Of a stretch of DNA of 64,000 nucleotides, positions 56,946 to 64,000 are shown one piece after another (the stretch's first letter is position 1; each line of letters starts with the position of its first letter). A program made the position numbers and the translations under genes. The DNA comes from Fortiea contorta PCC 7126 (GTDB lineage: Bacteria > Cyanobacteriota > Cyanobacteriia > Cyanobacteriales > Nostocaceae). The stretch lies in assembly GCF_000332295.1 (NCBI RefSeq), contig NZ_KB235930.1:62895-126894 (forward strand). The letters run 5' to 3'. Under the pieces are notes generated by a model. That model did no database searches, was not told the origin of the DNA, and saw only the letters and a program-made list of their open reading frames with translations.

Positions 56946-58721
56946 ATGTCTATTCCCAATTTTAGTGAATTTACTATCCGCCGAAATACTAATTCTAAAT
57001 CTTTTCAGCGGGGCGAGTCGTACTATGAGGCTGATGCTGTCATTACAGTGGTTCAGCGTGGTAATGTGTTACAGGCTAAGGTGGAAGGCAGCGAAGCTAC
57101 CCCCTATCGTGTCAATATCAATTTTGATAGCACTGGTTTGACTTCAGTTCACTGTACCTGTGCTTACGATTTTGAGGGTTGGTGTAAGCATATCGTGGCG
57201 ACAATGCTGGTTTGTTTGCGTCAACCAGAAACGATCGCCGAACGCCCTACCCTAGAACAGCTACTTGATCGCTTGAATCATCTCCAAACCCAAAGGTTAG
57301 TCCAAGATTTGGTAGCGCAATATCCCAAATTAGTTGACGCCGTGGATCGCTATGTCAGCTTGAATACAGAGACTGTATCAAAAAAGATATTGACACAACC
57401 TATCCGGTTGATTACTGTGAATCCAAAACCCGTGCAGGAGAGGGTAAGGAAAATTCTTCAGGATGCAGAACGCAGTTTAGAATATGGTGAAGAAGAAGAC
57501 CTCATCACCGAAGAATTACTGAGTTTAATCCAGACAGCGGTAGACTTGAGCGAACGCAAAGATGGCAATAATGCGATCGCTATTTTAGAGGCGATTACAT
57601 CAGCATGTGTAGAAAATTGGCACGGTGTCGCCGAGTATGGTATCGATAATGATGAGATTGTTTGGGAATTAAACGACGCTTGGTGTGAAGCAATTCTCAC
57701 CGCTGAATTCACCGCAGCGGAAAAAGTCGATATCCAAGTTAACTTAGAAGCATGGCAAGATGAGTGGAATGCTGACTTTGGATTAGTTTTAGAAGCTTTG
57801 CATCAAGGTTGGGATTATCCACCATTGTTACAGATATTCCAAGGAAAAACTAATCAACGCGGTGCATGGTCAGAAATAGCCACAGATAATGCTGAGAGTT
57901 TGGCACTAATTCGCCTGAAAATTCTGGAACGGGAAGAGCGTTATCAAGATTATTTGTATTTAGCAGCAGCTGCTGGGTTAAATCAGCAATATTTAACTAT
58001 GTTAGCGCGCTTGGGTAGAGTGGAAGCAGCCCTAGAAGCAGCACCAACTCATATGGATACAGTAGAAACTGCTTTTGCACTGGCTAAAATTCTCACAGAA
58101 CAAGGCTCATTACCGCAAGCATTAGATATTGCTCAAACTGGATTAAATTTACCTGGGAATTGTCAATATCAATTGGGAATTTGGATGAGTGATTTAGCCG
58201 AAGCTTTGGAGAATCGAGAATCGGCTTTATTAGCGAGAAAAACTACCTTCCAAATCAAGCCTTCCTTTTTTGATTACCAAAAAATAGCAGACTTGGCTGG
58301 GGAAGATTGGGCGAATGTCAAAACAGAATTATTAACTATTATCCGTAGTTCTGGTGGTTGGGAGACAGCATCAGCAAAAATAGATATCTATTTATTTGAG
58401 GGATTAATTGATGATGCGATCGCTTTAGTGAGTCAACTCGGTTCCTACCATGTAGAATTAGTCCACCGTGTGATGAATGCTGCTATTACCCATAATCCCG
58501 ACTGGGTAATTAGCAATGCTTGTCACCGCGCCGAATCAATTATGAATGCAGGTAAAGCTGAATATTACAGCGATGCTGTTGAATGGTTGAAAAAAGCACG
58601 CGCTGCTTATATTAATTCTGGGAGACAAGCCGAGTGGTCAAGCTATCGCACTATTTTAATGCAAACTCATGCCCGTAAGCGTAAATTGATGGGAATGTTT
58701 ACACAACGGGATATGAGTTAG
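56946..58721 (+). CDS. SWIM zinc-finger protein
   Basis: A 591-residue cytosolic protein. Near residues 60-90 is a SWIM motif, HCTCAYDFEGWCKHIVATML (CxCx(n)CxH), a zinc-binding, probably nucleic acid- or protein-binding module. The rest (about 110-580) is helical with TPR-like repeats (LEAALEAAPTHMDTVETAFALAKILTEQ, and later). It resembles the helical arrays of SWIM-containing proteins in cyanobacteria, with no helicase or nuclease fused here. It may act in DNA maintenance or protein scaffolding; this is inference. It is monocistronic, and the N-terminus SIPNFSEFTIRR is typical. Confidence 0.82.
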   Translation: MSIPNFSEFTIRRNTNSKSFQRGESYYEADAVITVVQRGNVLQAKVEGSEATPYRVNINFDSTGLTSVHCTCAYDFEGWCKHIVATMLVCLRQPETIAERPTLEQLLDRLNHLQTQRLVQDLVAQYPKLVDAVDRYVSLNTETVSKKILTQPIRLITVNPKPVQERVRKILQDAERSLEYGEEEDLITEELLSLIQTAVDLSERKDGNNAIAILEAITSACVENWHGVAEYGIDNDEIVWELNDAWCEAILTAEFTAAEKVDIQVNLEAWQDEWNADFGLVLEALHQGWDYPPLLQIFQGKTNQRGAWSEIATDNAESLALIRLKILEREERYQDYLYLAAAAGLNQQYLTMLARLGRVEAALEAAPTHMDTVETAFALAKILTEQGSLPQALDIAQTGLNLPGNCQYQLGIWMSDLAEALENRESALLARKTTFQIKPSFFDYQKIADLAGEDWANVKTELLTIIRSSGGWETASAKIDIYLFEGLIDDAIALVSQLGSYHVELVHRVMNAAITHNPDWVISNACHRAESIMNAGKAEYYSDAVEWLKKARAAYINSGRQAEWSSYRTILMQTHARKRKLMGMFTQRDMS

Positions 58722-59076
58722 CAAGAGATATAGCAATCTGCTTTGATTTGGAGAACTGATTCACGTAGACAGGGAATAGGGAATAGGAAAAAGCGAGTAA
58801 AACTGTACTGAGTTTTTTCAAAAATCAAATATGATTCCTATAATCGGGTTTTTTAACGCTAAGGTACGCTGAGGTTTTTTAATTGAGGGTTGAGATAGTA
58901 ACTTTCGCCCCTATCCCCCGTTCCCTGTTCCCCGTTCCCTGTTCCCTATCCCCTTGATAGCAACCAACATCTATCCTCAGAATGATTAATTCTATGTCTT
59001 TGGTGCGAGTTGAAAACACTTTGTCATAGATAGCCTAGGTAAGGTTGAGCATAAATTAGCATTCTTTGGAGTTACT
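58722..59076. repeat. Intergenic region with STRR repeats upstream of sucrose synthase
   Basis: ACAGGGAATAGGGAATAGG (58769-58787) and the complement CCCTGTTCCCCGTTCCCTGTTCCC (about 58923-58946, in parts) are heptamer repeats that can pair across about 130 bases. The rest is probably the promoter region of sucrose synthase. An NtcA site could not be found by eye. Confidence 0.7.
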
Positions 59077-61497
59077 ATGTCAGAACTGATCCAAACGCTC
59101 TTAGACGGTGAAGAACGGAGCGATTTGCGTTCCTTTGTGAGTGAGTTACGCCAGCAAGAGAAAAAGTATCTGCTCAGGAACGACATAGTGAATGTGTATA
59201 ACGAGTATTGCGTCAAGTATCACAAGAGTGAGAAATTTTGCAGCAGTTCTGACTTAGGTAAACTGATTTACTATACTCAAGAAATAATTCAAGAAGAGTC
59301 CAATTTTTGCTTTATTATTCGCCCCAAAATTGCTAATCAGCAAGTGTATCGATTGACGGACGATTTGAGTCTGGAAGCGATGACGGTGGAGGAGTTGCTA
59401 GATGTGCGCGATCGCTTTGTTAATCGATTCAATCCTAACGAAGGCGATTTGCTCGAACTTGATTTCGCTCCATTTTATGACTATTCGCCGATAATCCGTG
59501 ACCCAAAAAATATCGGTAAAGGCGTCCAGTATCTCAACCGTTATTTATCTAGTAAGTTATTTCAAGACGCTAAACAATGGCTAGAAAGTTTATTTAGCTT
59601 TTTGCGTCTGCATCAATATAATGGCATCCAGTTACTGATTAACGATCGCATCAAAACCCACCAGCAACTTTCCGAACAAGTGAAAAAAGCGATCGCAATT
59701 GTGAGCGCTCGTCCCAGCGATGAATTATACGAAGAATTCCGCTTCACCTTACAAACAATGGGTTTTGAACCGGGGTGGGGAAATACAGCCCAGCGTGTCC
59801 AAGAAACCTTAAGCATTCTTGATGAATTAATCGACTCTCCCGACCCCCAAACTCTCGAAGCTTTCATTTCTCGCATCCCGATGATTTTTAGAATCGTCCT
59901 CGTATCAGCCCACGGTTGGTTTGGTCAAGAGGGTGTATTGGGACGTCCTGACACTGGTGGTCAGGTAGTTTATGTCTTAGATCAGGCGAAGAATCTCGAA
60001 AAGCAATTGCAAGAAGATGTGATTCTCGCTGGTTTAGAAGGATTAAATGTCCAACCAAAAGTAATTATTCTCACCCGGCTAATTCCTAACAGTGACGGTA
60101 CACATTGTAACCAGAGACTAGAGAAAGTCCATGGTACAGAAAATGCTTGGATTTTGCGCGTTCCTTTGCGAGAATTCAACCCTAACCTGACTCAAAACTG
60201 GATTTCTCGATTTGAGTTTTGGCCTTATTTAGAAACTTACGCGATTGATGCAGAAAAAGAACTAAAAGCAGAATTACAAGGTAGACCAGATTTAATTGTT
60301 GGTAACTATTCTGATGGGAATTTAGTAGCCTTTTTATTAGCACGGCGGATGAAAGTCACCCAGTGTAACATTGCTCATGCTTTAGAAAAATCCAAATATT
60401 TATTTAGTAACCTTTATTGGCAAGATTTAGAAGATAAATATCATTTTTCTCTGCAATTTACCGCTGATTTAATTGCGATGAATGCTGCCAATTTTATTAT
60501 TAGCAGCACCTACCAAGAAATTGTCGGTACTCCTGATAGCGTAGGACAATATGAGTCTTATGAATGCTTCACTATGCCAGACTTATATCATGTAGTCAAA
60601 GGTATAGAATTATTCAGTCCTAAATTTAACGTTGTTCCACCAGGAGTGAGTGAAAAATATTATTTTCCTTACACGCAGAATCAAGACCGAGTAGAGAGCG
60701 ATCGCCAGCGCATTACAGAAATGCTCTTTACCCTAGACGACCCCAGTCAAATATTCGGAAAACTCGACGACCCCGACAAGCGCCCCATCTTCTCAATGGC
60801 GCGTCTTGACCGTATTAAAAACCTCACCGGTTTAGCGGAATGCTTCGGTAAAAGTCCAGAATTACAAGCGCATTGTAACCTAATTTTAGTCGCGGGAAAA
60901 TTGCGTGTCGAAGAATCTGGAGACAACGAAGAACGAGACGAAATTATCAAACTTTACCAAATTATTGAACAGTACAACCTCCACGGCAAAATTCGTTGGT
61001 TAGGTGTACGTTTATCAAAAAACGACTCAGGTGAAATTTATCGAGTCATTGGCGATCGCCAAGGAATATTTGTCCAACCTGCTCTATTTGAAGCCTTCGG
61101 TTTGACAATTTTAGAAGCAATGATTTCCGGATTACCAACCTTCGCCACTCAATTCGGCGGACCCTTAGAAATTATTCAAAATCGGGTCAACGGCTTTTAT
61201 ATCAACCCAACAAACTTAGAAGAAACAGCCGCTAAAATTCTCGATTTCGTCACTAATTGCGAACAAAACCCAAATTATTGGCACCAAATTTCTCAACAAG
61301 CCATCAACCGAGTTTATAGTACCTACACCTGGAAAATTCACACCACAAAATTACTATCCCTAGCCCGGATTTACGGCTTTTGGAACTTTACCTCTCAAGA
61401 AAATCGAGAAGACTTATTACGCTATCTCGAAGCCTTATTCTATTTAATTTACAAACCCAGAGCACAACAACTGTTAGAACAACACCAATATCGCTAA
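59077..61497 (+). CDS. susA: Sucrose synthase
   Basis: An 806-residue GT4 enzyme that reversibly makes UDP/ADP-glucose and fructose from sucrose. The N-terminal half (1-250) matches plant and cyanobacterial sucrose synthases (PIIRDPKNIGKGVQYLNRYLSSKLF); the GT-B core starts RIVLVSAHGWFGQEGVLGRPDTGGQVVYVLDQ, continues NIAHALEKSKYL, and has the donor-binding FEAFGLTILEAM (EX7E). ATG is at 59077. In nitrogen-fixing filamentous cyanobacteria this enzyme breaks down sucrose imported into heterocysts. Two paralogues often exist (susA, susB); I cannot tell which one this is. Confidence 0.93.
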   Translation: MSELIQTLLDGEERSDLRSFVSELRQQEKKYLLRNDIVNVYNEYCVKYHKSEKFCSSSDLGKLIYYTQEIIQEESNFCFIIRPKIANQQVYRLTDDLSLEAMTVEELLDVRDRFVNRFNPNEGDLLELDFAPFYDYSPIIRDPKNIGKGVQYLNRYLSSKLFQDAKQWLESLFSFLRLHQYNGIQLLINDRIKTHQQLSEQVKKAIAIVSARPSDELYEEFRFTLQTMGFEPGWGNTAQRVQETLSILDELIDSPDPQTLEAFISRIPMIFRIVLVSAHGWFGQEGVLGRPDTGGQVVYVLDQAKNLEKQLQEDVILAGLEGLNVQPKVIILTRLIPNSDGTHCNQRLEKVHGTENAWILRVPLREFNPNLTQNWISRFEFWPYLETYAIDAEKELKAELQGRPDLIVGNYSDGNLVAFLLARRMKVTQCNIAHALEKSKYLFSNLYWQDLEDKYHFSLQFTADLIAMNAANFIISSTYQEIVGTPDSVGQYESYECFTMPDLYHVVKGIELFSPKFNVVPPGVSEKYYFPYTQNQDRVESDRQRITEMLFTLDDPSQIFGKLDDPDKRPIFSMARLDRIKNLTGLAECFGKSPELQAHCNLILVAGKLRVEESGDNEERDEIIKLYQIIEQYNLHGKIRWLGVRLSKNDSGEIYRVIGDRQGIFVQPALFEAFGLTILEAMISGLPTFATQFGGPLEIIQNRVNGFYINPTNLEETAAKILDFVTNCEQNPNYWHQISQQAINRVYSTYTWKIHTTKLLSLARIYGFWNFTSQENREDLLRYLEALFYLIYKPRAQQLLEQHQYR

Positions 61498-61694
61498 TTT
61501 TGAAACATCGCTAACTCTCTCCAAAAAACCTCCGCGTACCTTTGTCTTGAAAAGTTTGCTCAACGGGGGGAACCCCCCTTCGGGTTCACCACTTTGCTTA
61601 TGCCGGGAAACCCGTCCACCGCAAGTGGTTCACCGCACGCAACTTTTCGCTGCGTTAAAAAAAATCCACTCTTACAACCTCAAGAGTTGCAAAT
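61498..61694. repeat. Palindrome-rich intergenic spacer
   Basis: Several short inverted repeats: AACCCCCCTTCGGGTT (around 61570-61585), CGGGAAACCCG and CCACTTGCGGTGG-like arms. CTGCGTTAAAAAAAA near 61652-61667 may be the stem of a terminator. Similar elements sit between genes throughout Nostocales genomes. No coding potential was seen. Confidence 0.5.
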
Positions 61695-64000
61695 TTAATT
61701 GACAGCTACTTCCGGAATCGCTCCTTGCATTTTCCCAAAAGCATCAATTAAACTTTGCAACTGTTTATCTGCTTTCATCACAGCTAAACCCCTGACTGTT
61801 ACCTTCCCAGGAGAGTAGACAAAACGGGACTTGAGACTTTCTGGTAAATTCCCAGCTAACAAATTCCAAGCTGGTTCTTCCATCGGCGTTTCTAAAATGA
61901 CGTGTTGCTTATTCTCCGGTTTAATGCGGCTAAATCCTAACTTTTTCGCTAGCTGTTTGAGTTCCATTACCCGCAATAATTGACTAGCAGGAACAGGAAT
62001 AGCACCATAGCGATCGCTCCAATCCACACCAATCTGGGTTAACTCGGCTTTGGATTTTGCCACCGCCACTGCTCGATAAGCACTCATCTTTTGATCCAAA
62101 TCGGGGATATAATCAGCAGGGATAAATGCTGTCAAGTTGAGGTCAATTTGCGTATCGCTGACTTGAGGAATTTCCTGACCGCGAATTTCTCTAATTGACT
62201 CTTCTAACATTTCCATATACAAATCAAACCCGATCGCATCCATTTGACCAGATTGTTCCGCACCCAACAAGTTACCCACACCCCGAATTTCCATATCCCG
62301 CATCGCTAACTGATACCCAGAACCCAATTGCGTGAATTCTTGAATCGCCCGCAGTCTCTGCCGCGCTGCGTCGGATAACGCCCGCTGTTGGGGGTAAAAT
62401 AGCCAAGCGTGGGCTTGTATCCCTGCACGCCCGACGCGACCACGCAATTGATACAATTGTGCCAAGCCGAAGCGGTGAGCATCTTCAATTAAGATGGTGT
62501 TGACGCGGGGAATATCTAAACCAGACTCAATAATTGTCGTACAAACGAGAATATCTGCGTCACCATTATTAAAGGTGAGCATGGTCGATTCTAATTGTCC
62601 TTCATCCATTTGACCATGAGCCACAGTGAATCTCGCTGACGGGACGATTTCCCGCAATTTTGATGTGGTTTCTTCGATGCCTTCCACCCGTGGAACTACA
62701 TAAAAAACTTGTCCGCCTCTGTCTAATTCTTGACGAATTGCACTACGGATGGTTTCTGTGCTCATCTGTGCAAGGTGAGTTTTAATGGGGCGACGGGATG
62801 GGGGCGGTGTGGTAATCAAGCTCATTTCCCGAATCCCTGACAAAGACATATACAAGGTACGAGGAATCGGGGTAGCGGAGAGAGTCAGGACATCTACCTG
62901 GGTTTTCAAGGATTTGATTTTTTCTTTTTGGTTCACCCCAAACCGCTGTTCTTCATCCACCACCAACAATCCCAAATCGCGGAACGACACACCTTTTCCT
63001 AAAAGTTGGTGTGTACCAACGACTACATCCAGTTCCCCTGTGGCTAGGCGCTTTTGAATGTCGCGCCGTTCTTCAGCGGTGCGGAAGCGGTTGAGCAATC
63101 CTACATTGACTGGGTAGGGGGCGAAGCGTTCTTTGAGGGTGTGGTAATGTTGTTGCGTCAGGATCGTGGTTGGTGCGAGCAGCGCGACTTGTTTACCAGC
63201 AGTCACCGCTTTGAAAATAGCGCGGATAGCAACTTCGGTTTTTCCAAAACCAACATCACCGCAAACCAAACGATCCATTGGGCGATCGCTCTCCATATCC
63301 CGCTTCACATCTTGGGTGGCTTTGAGCTGGTCGGTTGTCGGTTGGTAGGGGAAAGAATCTTCCATTTCCTCTTGCCAAGGCATATCTTGGGGATAGGGAA
63401 AACCATGTTGCTGCGATCGCGCTGCATACAATTTCAATAAATCCACAGCCAATTTCTTGATGGCTTTGCGAACTTTGCTCTTGGTATTTTCCCAAGCTTT
63501 ACCCGACATTTTGTGCAGTTCTGGCGCTTTATCTCCAGTCGCGCGGAACCGAGACAAGGAACCCACCTGATCAGCCGCAACTCTCAGTAACCCATCAGCA
63601 TACTGCACCACCAAATAATCGCGGGTTTCTTCATTAATCGTTAAGCTTTCCAGCTTGACAAATTTACCAATCCCGTGGCTGCGGTGGACTACATAATCCC
63701 CTGGACGCAACTTATTCGGATCAACTTGTTTAGAAGCCGCTTGGCGACGCTTGCGGATATAACTAGGAGTAGCTAGGGAATGTTGCCCATAAAATTCGCG
63801 GTCAGTGACAATTACTAGGCGATAGGTAGGTAAAATAAAGCCTTCTAATTCAGCCAGCCCGGTATACTTGAGGGCAACGGGAATGTGATTAATTTGCAGC
63901 TTATCGATGGCTTGGTAATCGCGGGGATTGGGGATAAACTGAGCCGGACAGTCGTGCTCTTGGAGTAGGGAAACAGAACGGGAAGGTTGAGCCGAAATTA
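61695..64000 (-). CDS. mfd: Transcription-repair coupling factor Mfd (3' part, partial)
   Basis: Open from the stop at 61695 to the end of the window: 768 of about 1,160 residues. The frame upstream of the internal Leu-Arg-Pro start continues without a stop ([22 protein letters not shown], and ...[13 protein letters not shown]), so the gene is truncated by the window, not started within it. Seen: the CarD-like RNA-polymerase-interacting domain ([18 protein letters not shown]), Walker [23 protein letters not shown] motif and the motif V/VI and TRG region ([16 protein letters not shown] and [32 protein letters not shown]). Mfd removes stalled RNA polymerase and recruits UvrA. The UvrB-like N-terminus lies outside the window. 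Confidence 0.97.
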   Translation of the reverse strand, partial: ISAQPSRSVSLLQEHDCPAQFIPNPRDYQAIDKLQINHIPVALKYTGLAELEGFILPTYRLVIVTDREFYGQHSLATPSYIRKRRQAASKQVDPNKLRPGDYVVHRSHGIGKFVKLESLTINEETRDYLVVQYADGLLRVAADQVGSLSRFRATGDKAPELHKMSGKAWENTKSKVRKAIKKLAVDLLKLYAARSQQHGFPYPQDMPWQEEMEDSFPYQPTTDQLKATQDVKRDMESDRPMDRLVCGDVGFGKTEVAIRAIFKAVTAGKQVALLAPTTILTQQHYHTLKERFAPYPVNVGLLNRFRTAEERRDIQKRLATGELDVVVGTHQLLGKGVSFRDLGLLVVDEEQRFGVNQKEKIKSLKTQVDVLTLSATPIPRTLYMSLSGIREMSLITTPPPSRRPIKTHLAQMSTETIRSAIRQELDRGGQVFYVVPRVEGIEETTSKLREIVPSARFTVAHGQMDEGQLESTMLTFNNGDADILVCTTIIESGLDIPRVNTILIEDAHRFGLAQLYQLRGRVGRAGIQAHAWLFYPQQRALSDAARQRLRAIQEFTQLGSGYQLAMRDMEIRGVGNLLGAEQSGQMDAIGFDLYMEMLEESIREIRGQEIPQVSDTQIDLNLTAFIPADYIPDLDQKMSAYRAVAVAKSKAELTQIGVDWSDRYGAIPVPASQLLRVMELKQLAKKLGFSRIKPENKQHVILETPMEEPAWNLLAGNLPESLKSRFVYSPGKVTVRGLAVMKADKQLQSLIDAFGKMQGAIPEVAVN

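Overview
The window is chromosomal DNA from a filamentous, probably heterocyst-forming cyanobacterium (Nostocales-like). Support comes from psbX with a Ycf66-family gene, a thylakoid-type FtsH, a cyAbrB regulator, sucrose synthase, an AAA-less M41-like protease, frequent GCGATCGC (HIP1) octamers, and short tandem heptamer-type repeats between genes. I see no transposase, integrase, phage gene, CRISPR array or rRNA. Both ends cut through genes: the 3' end of lysS on the left and most of mfd on the right.

Layout. 0-10.5 kb: the end of a LysS-KTSC fusion, two distant paralogues of a small secreted protein ending in SGALE (570 and 10485), a 961-residue outer-membrane protein, an orphan histidine kinase, a proline-rich secreted protein, a TPR protein, a sigma-70-like protein and a membrane-anchored glyoxalase-like protein. 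10.7-19.6 kb: polyphosphate kinase, a lone receiver domain, small conserved proteins, tRNA-Leu(GAG), biotin carboxylase, a YggT protein, psbX (39 codons) plus Ycf66, and two tandem TolB-like lipoproteins. 19.8-29 kb: SdhB, a 1.6-kb gene-free stretch before cyAbrB, a CPBP protease, a geranylgeranyl-reductase-family flavoprotein, overlapping pyrH-frr, a redoxin and an alpha/beta hydrolase.

29.2-34.4 kb is the most unusual locus: two tiny precursor peptides with near-identical double-glycine leaders, a C39-peptidase ABC exporter and an HlyD adaptor, all on the minus strand. One precursor core is a strict glycine-every-second-residue polymer of G, R, F and Y; the other is acidic then basic. No modification enzyme is visible. 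Similar hairpins precede both precursors, and the adaptor's coiled coil has been lengthened by two nearly exact DNA repeat arrays (81 and 75 bp).

35-64 kb: ftsH (FtsH2 type), a secreted protein, gltX, tRNA-Asp(GTC), two tandem Ser/Thr kinases sharing an unrecognised C-terminal domain, an HMA-like protein without its metal-binding cysteines, a GGDEF protein, an M41-like protease, purU, a four-gene Gld-type ABC transporter module, lpdA and trpC separated by a G-rich 8-bp repeat tract, a SWIM protein, sucrose synthase and mfd.

Most genes are single housekeeping loci and not one pathway. The clear functional groups are the peptide-export cluster, the Gld-like ABC operon, pyrH-frr, the kinase pair and psbX-ycf66. 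All calls are from reading the sequence; no database search was run.
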